From NCBI GenBank assembly GCA_012295275.1, contig CM022665.1, positions 13,047,476-13,107,475 on the forward strand: a stretch of DNA of 60,000 nucleotides. The letters are read 5' to 3'. The translations under genes were made by a program, and so were the position numbers. Below, piece by piece: positions 12,126-24,400 of the stretch (within the stretch, counting starts at the first letter, position 1; every line of letters starts with the position of its first letter). The notes under the pieces are model-generated. The model was not told the DNA's origin and made no database searches. It saw only the letters and a list, made by a program, of their open reading frames with translations. The stretch is from Chrysomallon squamiferum (taxonomy: Eukaryota; Mollusca; Gastropoda; Neomphalida; Peltospiridae).

Positions 12126-13057
12126 ATGGAACAATTTTCAAAATATAAATATTTTTACAAATAACTGTAATAAAATAATAAAAATCTGAAATGATATTTT
12201 ACCAAATTCTACATTTTACAGGAGTCTGTTTACTCAGTAAACATTTTCAAAGGATCTGGATAATCCTTCTGATAATAATGGCCTCCCATGCAACCAAATA
12301 ATAATAATAATAATAGTCATCATTATAATCATGATTATTACTATCATAACAATAAGGTCAGTTTAATTTTCATTAATTAAGAAAAGTATAAAATGTCTAT
12401 ACAAAAACATAACACATGGATTTATGAAAATAAATTTAATACAAAATATTTACAAAATTGTGAAGACACTGTTTAAGAAGATGACTATCAAACACTGATG
12501 TTAATAAAACCTGATCTGAACTGAAACATGAAAAATAAATTAATTTTTGGGACTTATTTAATAAACAGATAAAAATGACTTGAAAATCATAAATATTTCA
12601 TAAAAAAAAAAACGAGAAAAGAATATAATAAAATAAAAAAATTTAAAATTTAAAATGAACCTATAAATCACAAAATAAATAATTTATTTTAAATTCCAAT
12701 TTATTTCCATCTAATCTAAAAAGTGCTTCCATTTTGAAGAAAACCTGATCGTTAATTTTTCTAATAAATGTTAAGTAGTAAAATTAAATTTACAATCTGA
12801 TAACATCATTTATTATTCTTCAGTAATTTTACTTATTTATTTATTTATTTATTTAATTTACTAAAGTTGCCTGAGAAGCACACAGTATATATATACATAT
12901 ATTATTGTTACATATAAAACTATTTTGAGCTTTTAAAGTCTGAACAAAAGGATTCAGCCAGTCAGAGCTCTTGTCAAGGGAGACTATTCTAACATATTAA
13001 GGCCATTTTGTTTTAAATAATATATGTTTAAAAATAATCATATATATATATATGTAA

Positions 13058-13097
<40 letters not shown>

Positions 13098-14110
13098 TCT
13101 TCTGATCCTGAATGTTGTGGAAACAAAACAGTATTGTTAGTGAAAAAAAAATGAAATGTAATGAATAAACAATTTAAAAAAAAGATGCAGTTAACAAATA
13201 ATAATACAAATTAATATTTAAAAGATGGCATGATAAAATTAATTTAGATGATCTTGTTAGCTTGTTGCTTTTTTTTCATTTTATTTTTTACAAATTGTCT
13301 AAAGATTATTATAAATACATCTGAGATAACAAAAACAAAAACACAATAGCAAATATGACATAAGACACACTGCAAAATATAGACAAAACTCTATATTATT
13401 ATTATCCAATAAATTATTTAACATAAATAATGTCATGAAAAATTACAAACAGGATTATTTTTCATTTATAATTTTTAAAATCAAAATTATATACAGAGAC
13501 AATCAAAACAACCTTTATGACATAATGACAGTATGAATTCTGATATAAAAATCAGAAGGATGAAGAAAATAAAATTTTAAATAAATTACTTATGGACAAG
13601 TAAATTTTGTGAGTTGTGAACATTTATATATTTTAAATTCAATATTTGATCATTTACATATATAAATGAAAATGCATAAATAATCTTTGCTGCAGTTTTA
13701 AAATATTATATTAAAATGTTGATTTGATAAGATATAAATGAATGGGAGTATTAAATATGTGATATTATATCATACTTAGTCATATATAAGGTATCAAATA
13801 ACCTGTAAATATGATGGATATATTTCTACAATAAATATTCATTTCATCTTTTTTTTGTTTTTTGTTGTTTTTTTTCCTGGAGGGAATCACTTTCAATACT
13901 GATAAATATAAATAATTCTTGTGACACTGGATAAATATTTTGACCAATAGAACAAATAAGGATGTATATAAAAAAAAAATGTTAAACAAAGCTTAGTGTA
14001 TCAAAAACAACTATCTATATTTTATAGAACTGTAATAATACAAACATTCAATAAAAGGTTATAAAGTACATGCAATATCATGCAAAAATGTAAATGCATG
14101 AAATTTATAA

Positions 14111-14197
14111 ATAAGCATTTCATGAATGAAGACAGATATTGGTCAAGATTGGCACAGTTATCTCCCCGTATCTGTCTTCAATCAGTAAAATACTTAT
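14111..14197. ncRNA. candidate imperfect hairpin (miRNA-precursor-like or foldback)
   Basis: The left arm ends in TGAATGAAGACAGATA (14,123-14,138). The right arm, TATCTGTCTTCAATCA (14,169-14,184), is its reverse complement with one mismatch. Pairing extends outward through ATAAGCATTT against AAATACTTAT, giving a stem of about 28 base pairs with few mismatches and a loop of about 30 bases. The size (about 87 nt) fits a miRNA precursor, but I match no known mature miRNA. A small palindromic transposon is equally possible. Confidence 0.35.
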
Positions 14198-15253
14198 AAC
14201 ATTTTTTAAAATCTCTCAAAAGAAAATGTACAAGTCACATAAATCTAAGTTATTAAACTAATATTAACAGAAATTAATAAAATATAAAATTAAACTGAAT
14301 GGATGGATGGAATAATTTAATACTATTTTGTACTTTGTAAACATTCAAAATCTATGTTTTCATGAAATTATTTGATTTGATTCCATGAAATTTTAATATA
14401 CATAAACATCATGAATAATCACAAAAATGTGATAAATAATTAAACAAGACAATATCAGGTCAAAAATGATAATCAAATAATATTCTTAGTAACAAATGCT
14501 AGTAAAAAAAAGAAAAAATATACATTTTGGTCAAAATAAGACAATTTCTATAAACACATTCTTCTAATAACAGTATAGATATTAGTATTACATTTTAATT
14601 AAAGTAACCCAAGAATTTGAAAAGATTCAATATTATATACAAATTTTTAAATTAGAAACAAAACATATCTCTGATTTTAAAACATTTTCTGGTAAGTGAA
14701 AGAGATATGAATGAAAATAAAGTTCAAATAATGTTTATGAGTTTGAAGAATCTCTATTAAAATAATATCTCTAATAACAGTTCACTGACATAAGAATAAA
14801 ATGTTGTATTATTTAACAGTTTATTAACATGGTGATGAAACAAAACAAAACAAACTTCTGATACTGTAAGAAACAGTATGAACTACAATTTTAATGTTAT
14901 TCAGGATTTAGTAATATTAAGTTTTGAAATTTGAATTCTATTATTAATATTTAGTAAGAACTTATTAAAAGTAAGGTAATATTATACTGTTTGATATCAC
15001 AAAATATGGCATAGTGTTTTTTTAACTCCAAAAAGAATATTTTGTTCTTCTAGATCTTCTTGAATAGGTACAGATAGGCCAGCTCAAAAGAGATCACTTT
15101 ATCTGTTGTAAATTCTGAAATTAAAAAAAATAATTTTAATTGCCTATTAAAAAACACAGTAAACCAATAGGAAGAGCTGGTCTAATATAGTTTCCAAGAA
15201 AAAAAAAAAGAATATATAGAAAAAATAAATACATATATATATATATATATATG

Positions 15254-15500
15254 GTGATGCCTGGGCCCAACTCCTTGATTGTATGGCCCAAAGACTCAAG
15301 TATAAGGCTAAAATTGGGAAATATTATGAGAAAGGAAGATATTTTTAATATGTAAACACAGATGAAACATAAAATAAAGACTTTATTTGATTTAAATATA
15401 AATCAACCACATTTATTGTTCTTTTCTCTGGCTGGATGGCCCCCCATTTGGATGCCTGGAGCCACCGCCCCTTTGCCCCCACCTCTGCACACCACTGACC
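15254..15500. other. GC-richer relic, possibly an eroded transposon or pseudogene
   Basis: Two short GC-rich stretches (GGTGATGCCTGGGCCCAACT at about 15,254, and 15,430-15,500 with CACCGCCCCTTTGCCCCCAC) stand out from AT-rich flanks. The phrase TCTGCACACCACTGA recalls 5,250-5,270. No frame longer than a few dozen codons crosses it. Function unknown. Confidence 0.3.
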
Positions 15501-16284
15501 AGTGAATTAACATTATTAATGTTATAAAATTTTAAAACATTTTATTTTAAAAACATCAAAATGGAAATTGTCATATGTGTAGAAGTTAAATGTAAAGTAC
15601 TCTTACCACTTTCATAGTTTAGATTCCTGGTTTTTAAAAAGCTGCCATTATATATCACAGTCTAATCTTGTTTTAGTAACAATCTGTATTCCATCAGCCA
15701 TAGTGAACAAAAATAAATATTGCTTAAAGCTAAGTTGTAACAATCATTTGGCACACTGGTCTCATATCACAGTTTCTTTTTCTTCTCAGAATTACTTGTT
15801 CCCAAATGTCGTTTCACAGCAGTTATAATGTTCAGGGAAAATTTGTTTTGAAAATCAACAATGGATGATAAATGTGATAATTTTCTTCATAATAAATCTT
15901 CACCTGCATGAATTTTATGAAATTGTTTTTGAAAACAATTTTGTTTCAAAAGAGAACGAAAAAAGGAGAAAAAACAGAATAAAATATCAATAGAAAATAA
16001 TTATATCTTCTAAAATCTTGTGTTTTCAAACACCATTTGTTTTCACCAGCAGTGTCTGAATATAAAATATTTTCCATATATGGGTTTATCTCATATGTGT
16101 TCATTTCTGTTATATAATTAATATTTGACAAATCTAAAATATATTCCTTTGGCAGGAGAGCCAAAAACATTCAACTTCTTTTAACTTCATTTAAAAAAAA
16201 AAATTTAACTGTTGAAAGCCTCTAGTTACTAAAATCATGTTCATATAGTTTCTTTTTTTAAGAAAAGTATCTACAAATCTCTAC

Positions 16285-16315
16285 TTTATTAAAGAGTATG
16301 TACAGATTGTTTATT
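16285..16315 (-). promoter_or_regulatory. candidate poly(A) signals of the main gene (two AATAAA)
   Basis: On the minus strand, AATAAA occurs at 16,315-16,310 and again at 16,290-16,285, about 150-175 bases after the stop codon at 16,462. Their closeness to the stop and to each other makes them the best proximal candidates. AT-richness means chance hexamers are common. Confidence 0.4.
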
Positions 16316-16461
16316 TCTTTGAAGGATATAAAACCCTCTTGACTCCTAAAGCCATGTCTAAATACATCTGATTTCTAAAATACTGCACAAATAAGTTCCT
16401 CTGTTAAAAGGATCTAAAGCAGCTGGTGCCGACAGTTAAATACAATTAGAATATTCCATGT

Positions 16462-16978
16462 TTACTTTGGAGGATCTTTTGGTTTCCGAGTTCGTTTTCG
16501 TATCCTGGCTTTAATATCATTAGCTGTGATGGGTCTTGTCCTTGAGTACCTCCCTTCATAACTACTCTCTGGTTCTGAAACTGAGAGAAAACTGTGAGAA
16601 GAATCAGGAAAAGACTCTAGATCTGTCGACATCAAAGAGGAAGGTGTATCGCTCTGCCGTGGACTCAGTGAAGCATCGATGCTCACATGCAAACTGGATG
16701 TGTAAGGCAATGATTCCCCAGGGACTGGACTGATGGAGGTGTCTACTGTCAGGTGAGATATTCCCTGGTAGGAGCCTCTGTGTACAGGACTAGCAGATGA
16801 ATCCCTGATGATCCTTGGACTGCTGTGGTAGCTGATGTTTCTCTGAGGACTTGAAGATGAGTCTCGTACGGAGCTGGTGCTGTACAGCATGCTGTCAATG
16901 CTTCGCTGACTTCTGGCAAGATGGTCTTTAGCATATGCTGCATAGTGTCTGTATGATGTGTCTGGATGTGTTTGTGAC
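16462..16978 (-). CDS. giant coiled-coil/disordered protein: last coding exon (E8)
   Basis: Acceptor TTCATTCAG|GTCACAAAC puts the exon start at 16,978. The first base completes a Gln codon begun in E7 (CA|G), and the frame then runs to a TAA at 16,462. It encodes about 171 residues. An opening stretch is rich in Tyr, His and Ala. A Ser/Pro-rich disordered region follows, with many SP sites (SSSSP, SASP, SISP, SLSP), which are candidate proline-directed kinase sites. The basic C-terminus contains RTRPITANDIKARIRKRTRK and ends in DPPK. SP-rich and basic tails are common in microtubule- and centrosome-associated proteins, but that is inference. No START or other folded domain ends the protein, which argues against a complete STARD9 orthologue. 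Confidence 0.85.
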
Positions 16979-17138
16979 CTGAATGAAGATTACAACAAAG
17001 GCGTGAAAAGGGGGGCCAAAAACCATCAAAACAAACAGATGTAAAATAATATGGCTACTGTGTTATTTACTGCTTGGTCATAAATATTTACATTAGATAA
17101 TAAAGTACTGAATAATGTTTATGTACAGAGTGATGGGT

Positions 17139-17330
17139 AAAGTAAAATGTTTACATACTGTGTGACTGGTGAAGTAAAATATTTACATACTGTGTGACTG
17201 GTGAAGTAAAATATTTACATACTGTGTGACTGGTGAAGTAAAATGTTTACATACTGTGTGACTGGTGAATTAAAATGTTTACATACTCTGTGTCTGGTTA
17301 CGTAAAATGTTTACATACTGTGTGACTGGT
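17139..17330. repeat. 32-bp minisatellite containing repeated 5' splice sites
   Basis: Six copies at an exact 32-base period (ACATACTGTGTGACTGGTGA starting at 17,153, 17,185, 17,217, 17,249, 17,281 and 17,313, the fifth copy diverged). The last copy overlaps the real end of exon E7. On the minus strand, each well-preserved copy therefore carries the exon-end bases and the donor (CAGTCACACA|GTATGT). Confidence 0.9.
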
Positions 17331-17422
17331 GACAGGAGTTGAAGTTCATTTATTGCAGAATCAGGACTTTCCATTGATCTGTTGTGCTGGTCACGAAGAT
17401 TACGAATTTCAGTGTCAATGTC
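17319..17422 (-). CDS. giant protein: exon E7
   Basis: Acceptor TTTTCTTTTCTAG|GACATTGAC and donor CACA|GTATGT bound a 104-base exon. It enters in phase 0 after E6 and leaves two bases (CA) that join G from E8. It encodes 34 full codons, beginning DIDTEIRNLRDQHNRSMES, a short charged helical segment, and ending ELQLLSPVT. The exon end and its donor form one unit of a 32-bp minisatellite that continues into the intron, so there are several near-identical donors 32 bases apart. Use of an intronic copy would add 32 bases per unit and shift the frame of E8. Confidence 0.85.
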
Positions 17423-18103
17423 CTAGAAAAGAAAATATTAGATTTATATCTGTTTTTACGCTTTTTCTCACTAATATACTTTTAATATTTTTTAAAGCCC
17501 AGTGTACCAATACCATTTAACCCATCATAGCACATGCTGGAACATCTAATCAAACCTTAGGTATGAAATATGCTACTGCCTCTCATCCATAAGCTATTCT
17601 TATCAATTAGCAGCATGAACTACTTTATTTGCACCTTTCCATAAACAGAGATAAACATTATTATGAACTTTTGTAGTGCTAGTTAAATAAATATCAATTT
17701 AAAAACACCATCAAAACTGGGTTTTTTAAATGTCTATTCTAAAAATAATTTATGAGACCATTATCTTGAAAACATGATTATAAATCTTTACGAAATTCTA
17801 TTGTTGATGTGATATTTTGGTTTATTTTATTTTTCAAAGGCTATACAAACAGAAAAGCAAATATGATTTTTTCTTTTTATATATTTTTTTAAACTGTATT
17901 TAAGAAACCTTAGTCTGTATAAAATAAAATACTGATGAAGAAATCATTTAGCATATGAATATTCTGTATGAAGAATATAAGGTTTACATTAATCAATATG
18001 GGTAATAATATTTAAAATAAATGAATGGTTGGCTTAATGATATCCAGCATGAAAAAAATAATGAACAGATAAATACATGAATAATTTAAGATAATAAATT
18101 TAC
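17423..18103 (-). other. intron between E6 and E7
   Basis: AT-rich intron with GTAAAT donor and TTTTCTAG acceptor. It is mostly unique sequence with no microsatellite of note and no exon-like frame. Confidence 0.8.
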
Positions 18104-18182
18104 CCTTGAACTAACAACAGCATCTAACCCAGCAGGGGAAAAGTCTCGATGGAATGCATAGGAAGATAATGTGTGTCTTGAG
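18104..18182 (-). CDS. giant protein: exon E6
   Basis: A 79-base exon bounded by acceptor CTATTTTTCAG|CTCAAGAC and donor TTCAAGG|GTAAAT. Its first base completes the Ser codon split from E5 (AG|C), followed by 26 codons reading SRHTLSSYAFHRDFSPAGLD and then AVVSSR. It leaves phase 0. The segment is Ser/Arg-rich with one SP site and no recognisable domain. Too short to stand alone, it is supported by the match of splice sites and phase on both sides. Confidence 0.85.
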
Positions 18183-18251
18183 CTGAAAAATAGAAATTAA
18201 TTATAAAACCTTAAAATGATGATATATTAATGAATATTACTTTGCATAGCA

Positions 18252-18301
<50 letters not shown>

Positions 18302-18487
18302 TTATTAACACCATTATCAATATTACATTGTACTACTCATGTATGTGTCATAATGTAAGTTGTGTGTGTGTGTGTGTCTGAATGTTTGTGTGTATATGTA
18401 TGTATGTATGTGTGTATATATGTGAGTGGGTGCATAGATAGTTAGCTAGTTTGTAGATAGCTAGTTAGGCACAAACATTTTTCTTAC
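18183..18487 (-). other. intron between E5 and E6, with (ATT)n and (TG)n
   Basis: A 305-base intron with GTAAGA donor (18,487) and TTTTTCAG acceptor. An (ATT)n run lies at 18,258-18,306 and a (TG)n/(TATG)n run at about 18,359-18,422 on the plus strand. No coding content. Confidence 0.85.
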
Positions 18488-21400
18488 CTTTCTGTTTTTG
18501 TTGTTACTTGTTTTGTTCTGGACTCCAAACTCCTCAGTGACTTTTCTGCCTCTGATATTTGCAGACGATTTTCACTTCTAATGGATGAGGACTCCTGTAG
18601 GAGCTTGTCTGGATCCTCAGCAGTGTATGTGAACTGGGATACATTTGGGTAATATTTTTGAAGTTTGGAGATAAGAACACTGTCAGGAGACTGGTGATAT
18701 CTTCTGCCAAGTTCCACGCTGTGTGGCCGATACTGAAGTGATCGGTTATCAGTGGATGCTGATCTCTGACTTAACAGGTGTCCATGGGAAATGCTGTAGC
18801 TTGTTCTGACATCTGGTGAAAATGATCTGTCTGGTGAGCATTCCACACTGGATGCTGGACTGAAGGAGTAATTTCTGGGACTAAAGGAAGTATCAAAGTA
18901 TGAAGGTGATGCCGATCTGGATCGAAGTTCCTGAAGTTCTTCTTCAGAATTTTCAACCAGATTTCTCCTCAGTTTAATCAGATGTTGTTTGTGCTGTTGT
19001 GGTGTCATAATTTCTGGAAAGGTAAGATCAGAAGACTGACTTGTGTCAGAAGTCAGTCTTGAACTAGGGGACAGTCTTGTACTAGAAGATTCTCTTGAAC
19101 TAGGAGTCAGTCTTGAATTAACAGACAATGCTGTGTAAGGAGACATTCTTTTTCTCTGTGTTGCTTGCCTGAAGTGGTCTGAATTATCTGGTTTCAATGG
19201 GCTGGAGCTTCTTGTTCTCTCATACAGCTGTTCTTCACGAAGTCTTTCCAGTTTAAATGCTTCAATCTGAGCCTTTCTCTGCATCCTTATGATGTCACTG
19301 TTTCTTGCTTTCCTCCTGCCTCGTCCCCCTGTCAGCTTTCTCTGGTGGCCTTCCAGACACACAGTAATGTCCTTTTTGTCCTGCTTCAGTTCTGATCTGT
19401 ACTTTGCAAGATACTCTTTAGTAACTTCATTAAATCTTGGTTTGCTTGACATTATGTTGTTATACTCATCATCCCAGTTGTCTTCTATTGACGCCAGTAA
19501 AAGATCTGTCTGTCCGATGCAGTAATTCAGTTTCTGCTCTAACAGTTCTACAGTCAGACTGGATGGTAGATAGTTTAAGGACAAAAGTTTGATAATTTCA
19601 ATTCTCTCTCTTTCTAACCTGTCTAGATCTGCCTGCATCTTCAGCTGCTTCTCCAGTGAGGGTGGGCAGATTGTTGAGCTCTGATCTCTCCTAAGTGTGT
19701 TAAAATAAGCTTTCTTCTGAAAAATTTCATCTTGGTCTGTTTGTGTGAACTCATCTGAACTGTCCACTGATGCCTCCATTCCAGTGCTGATGTAGTATCT
19801 GCTAGGATCACTGAAGTCTGACAAGTTTCCATCATATTCTTCTAACTCTGTGAAGTCTGATGACCGATCAGTGATGTCAACTGTTTCCATAGCCTCATCA
19901 TCAGTTCCACATTCCTTTTCTGCAGTTACTGCTGAAGGTTTAGTTGTTTGTGATTCCTGGGAGACCAAAAGATTAGTTTGTGATCCTGTTACAGTTTCTT
20001 TTCTTTTCTTTCTCTGTCTTCAAAGGCAACAATTGATGGCAATATATTTGCATCATGTGAGAAACTGGAACTGTGAAATATTAATTGTGCTGCTGAACTG
20101 TAAGAAATTAAATTACTGTTGGAACTGGTGAGGAGGTTAGCAGTTTGATCATTTTCATCAATGGAATTACCAGCATCTTCTGTTTTTGAGGTTTCTGTAG
20201 AACTGATAGTAAAATTTTCATCTAAAACATCTGGAATATCTTGCACATTATCAGAAGTTAATACCAATATTTTGATGTCTGTTTGGCTCTCAGAATCAAG
20301 TTTTGGAGTGTTGATATCTGTTTGGTTGTCAGAATCACGTTTTTCAGTTTTGATGTCTGTTTGGCTGTCAGAATCATATTTTTTATTGTTGATGTCTGTC
20401 TGGCTCTCAAAATCAAGTTTTTGAGTGTTGATGTCTTTTTGGCTGTCTGTATCTAGTTTTTGAGAGTTGATATCTTTTGGACTGTCGGAATCAAATTTTG
20501 GAGAGCTGATATTTGTTGGGCTGTCAGTATCAAGTTTTGGAGAATTGCAATCTATAACAGTCACTGGTGAAATGCTACTGGATGTAGAGGAGTCAGATGA
20601 TTTTCTGGATGGAATCTGTGCAGTAAGAAGGACTGGTTTTGTCAAGTGACTTGATTTAGATCTTTCCAGCAACTCCATCATTCTTGCATGTTCCTTCCTC
20701 AACTCTTCTATGTCTGGTGTAAGATCTGAGATCAAACCTGTGTTAGGAAAATAGGAATCTATTGATGGTAATAAACTTGTCAACCCTTCATGTAATGATT
20801 GTAATTCTGTCAGAGCCTCAGGTCTTGGGTGCTCCATACACTCATTTTCTCTTCTTAGTGAGTCATTTTCTGTTTGACAAAGTTTTGTAGAAGATCCTTG
20901 TCTTTCGGTTTCAGTGCTCCTTGTCATTTTTTGATTTGAAGAACTTGTATAGGTCTGTGCAGCCTGACTGTTCCTTGCTTCTCTGAATGCACGTGTTGGA
21001 CTTCCTGTGCTGAAATCATGTGTTCCATCTGAAACATCTGATAAACTGCCAATGCCAGAATCTTGGTAACTGTAATAATAATCCTGAACTGGATGCCTCT
21101 GCCATTTTATTCCAAGTGTATCTATCTGTGTTGTCTTAGACTTGTCATCATCAGCTTGGCAATCACTGTCTCTACTCTTGATCCTGTTATCATCAGATGG
21201 TACAGAAAGAGTTTTATGAAGATCACTGTGCTTTTCACTGACATCTGCAAAATTTCCAGATATTTCTCTATGTTCTAAACTGTCCTCTCCTTCAGCTAAT
21301 ACATCTACAGTATCTTCAGTCTGAAGCATTATATCAACTCTGGTATCAGGCAATGTTTGTGTTGTCACTGCTTTAGTTTTGCAACTTGGACCAAGATCAT

Positions 21401-24400
21401 TTTCATACACTGTTTGACTGGATGCTGCCTTCTTTTCAGATTTGTCAAATGTTTTTTGTTGGAACTCCTGAGTTACTGATACAGGTTTGTAACTCCTTCC
21501 ATGTTCAACATCTGTAGCATGTTCCAATTCATCAGTCTGACAAGACGTTTCTACATGTTCATTACCAACAGAATCAACTTGTATTAAAGCATCTGCAAAA
21601 TGCCTGTAATTTACTAGTGGATATGGTCCTGTGGTTTCAGATTCACCATTATTAGATGAAAAATCTTCAAACAGGTCACCTCTAGTTTCTGTCTGAGTTT
21701 GTGAGGTTTCACTAGCACTAACTGATGTCTGTGTGGATGTTTCAGACATTTCAGAAAAGGATGTGCTGATGGTGCCAGTAACCGAAGTCTGAGTCTCTGT
21801 CTGGACAAATGTTTGTATGGTGATGTCAGTAATTTGTCTTTGATTAACATCACTGTCAGTCTGAACAAATACAGAACACAGATTGTTTAATGATCCACCA
21901 GTCTGAGTTTCCGTATCTTCTGTCACAAGAACACTTACAATTATATTGGGAGCATCAACATCTGTGGCATACATCTCTGGAAAGTAATCTTGTATATTTT
22001 CTGATTTATTTTTTGGCTCCATCATGTAAGAATAACCTTCACCTGGCCACTGACTGCTACTAGTTGTATCAATACCAGAATCTGTTGTTCCCAATGTTGC
22101 ACCTTTCACAAGAGGATTTTCATAAGTTGATTCTTTTTCAGAGCCTCTTACATCTGTATCATCTTCAATGAAGTCAGCAGTTTGACTAAAAGTCTTTAAA
22201 TCAGTGTTTTCTTTGTCAGTCCCTCTCACAAAGTCATTTTCTTCAGCCATCTCATTTGAAAGTCTGAGCTCAAATTGTGGAATTTTGTCACCAGTGTCTT
22301 GTTGTTTAATGCTAATTTTTGCATCTTTTATGTCTGGAATAGCTCCCATTTCAAAGGCTTTTGTACCTGGAGTCACAGAATCACAGACATGAACAGAAAT
22401 CTGCGAACCATCAGGAGATGGACTTGAAATAACAGAAATTTCAGCATCTGTTGTTGAGATTACATCAGAGTCTTCAGGAATAAAAACACTGATAATTTCA
22501 CTTTCAGGAACAACATTATTTTGTTCTGTGTCATCAGATGGTTCAAGTATTGGTAATGATGAAATGAAATTAGGATTGTTATTTAGCTCTTGTAGTTTTC
22601 CTTTGTTGTAAGGCACATGCAGTGTAATTCTTTCTGGTGGCTGTACAAAACATTCTAATCTCTCACAAACAGAGGCTGTTGGATGTTCATCCTTCAGTGA
22701 TTTCAAATCTTCTGTCTCAGGTTCTTTCACTGACTTCAAGTTAGTATCTGTAATATTCTTAGGTTTTACATGTTGTGACTTAATATTGTCTTTTATTTCT
22801 GATTCACTTGAGTTATCAAACTCTGAAAGCTGTGGTTTACATGTGACAGTCTTATCTGAAGTGTAATCTGTTAGTTCACTTGATGCACTTTCAGAAATTC
22901 TATCAGTAATCATATCAGCCATATTGTCTGTTAATTTATTTGCTATTTTGTCTGCTGTTTCATGTGTACTTAGGTCTGCAGTTTCAACTGGTATTTTGCC
23001 TGCTGCTGTTTTATCTGATGCTTCATCTGCTGCTTCACTTGATAGTTTGTCTGCTGCTTCACCTGATGTTTTGTCTGCTGTTTCACCTGATATTCTGTCG
23101 GCTGCTTCACTTGATATTTTGTCTGCTGCTTCACCTGATATTCTGTCTGTAGTTTTACCTGATATTTTGTCTGTTGTTTCACCTGATATTTTGTCTGTTG
23201 TTTCACCTCTTATTCTGTCCTGTTTTCTACCTGTTATATAGTCTCCTGCCTCACCTGATATTTTGTCTGCTGCTTCACCTGATATTCTGTCTGTAGTTTC
23301 ACCTGATATTTTGTCTGTTGTTTCACCTGATATTTTGTCTGCTGCTTCACCTGATATTTTGTCTACTGTTCCACCTGAAATTGTATCTGCTATTTCAATT
23401 GTTATTTTGTCTGCTGCTTCTTTTGACATTTTGCCTACTGTTCTATCTGAAATTCTGCTGGCTGTTTCATCTGTTATTCTATCTGCAGATTCACTTACAG
23501 TTGTTATTTTGTCTTCTCTTTCACTTCTTATGGCTGCTATTTTGTCTGCTGTTTCATCCGATGTTCTGAATGCTACTTCACCTGATATTTTGTCTGTTGT
23601 CTCGACTGTTATTTTGTCTGCTGTTTCATTTGTTATTTTATCTGTTCTTCCACCTCTTATTTTGTCTACAGATTCATCTGTAGTTCTGTCTACTGTTTCA
23701 TCTGTACTTAGGCCTTCTGTTTCATTTGTTATTTTGTCTGCTGTTTCGGTTATTTTGTCTGTTGTTTTATCTCTTATTTTGTCTGCTTTTTGACTTGTTA
23801 TTTTGTCTGCTATTCCACATGTTACTTTGTCTGTTGCTTCACCTGATAGTTTCCCTGTTGTTTCGTTTACTATTTTTTCTGTTGTTTCACCTGTTATTGT
23901 GTTTGCCATTTCATTTACAATTTCATTCATCATTTTGTTGGCAATTTCATACTTTATTTCATCTACTACCTCACATGCAGCTTCACTCACAATTCCTTCA
24001 CCAGCTTCATCTTTCATTATAGAAGCAACTTCTCTGTCCACCATTACCTCCTCCTCCTCATTCAATTCTGTCACACCAACATAGTCAGATAGTTGTTCTT
24101 CTGATAAAGCTGTTTCCTTACTGATGTTTTCATCACCTTCATAAGACAAGACAGCTTTGCCTGAATCAATTTGAGAAACAGGAACTTGGAATGGTTTGTC
24201 AGACATGAGAAATCCTTCTGAATCTTCTTTCCTCTCCTTCCCAAATGAGACTTTAGCTGTTTCCAGAGGTAAGGACCAAGCAGAAGAGGAGTCTTCTGAC
24301 ATGATTCTTGGTGGAAATATTTGTGACTCTTCTCCAGCATCATCCATTTTGATTTCTGAACCTATGTTCAGCAAACTGTCAGAATGTGATGTGTGAATGG

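Larger units (their letters stand above)
12126..16284. other. AT-rich gene-free region downstream of the main gene
   Basis: I find no supportable reading frame on either strand. It holds (AAT)n at 13,058-13,096, several (TA)n runs, the imperfect hairpin at 14,111-14,197, and a GC-richer relic at about 15,254-15,500 (see below). Part of the right end may be an extended 3' UTR of the minus-strand gene if a distal poly(A) site is used. Confidence 0.6.

Noticed and set aside
19992-20019. Programmed -1 ribosomal frameshift as an explanation for the frame change
   Set aside because: No canonical X XXY YYZ heptamer occurs in the overlapping frame window, and other breaks in the same exon point to deletion errors.
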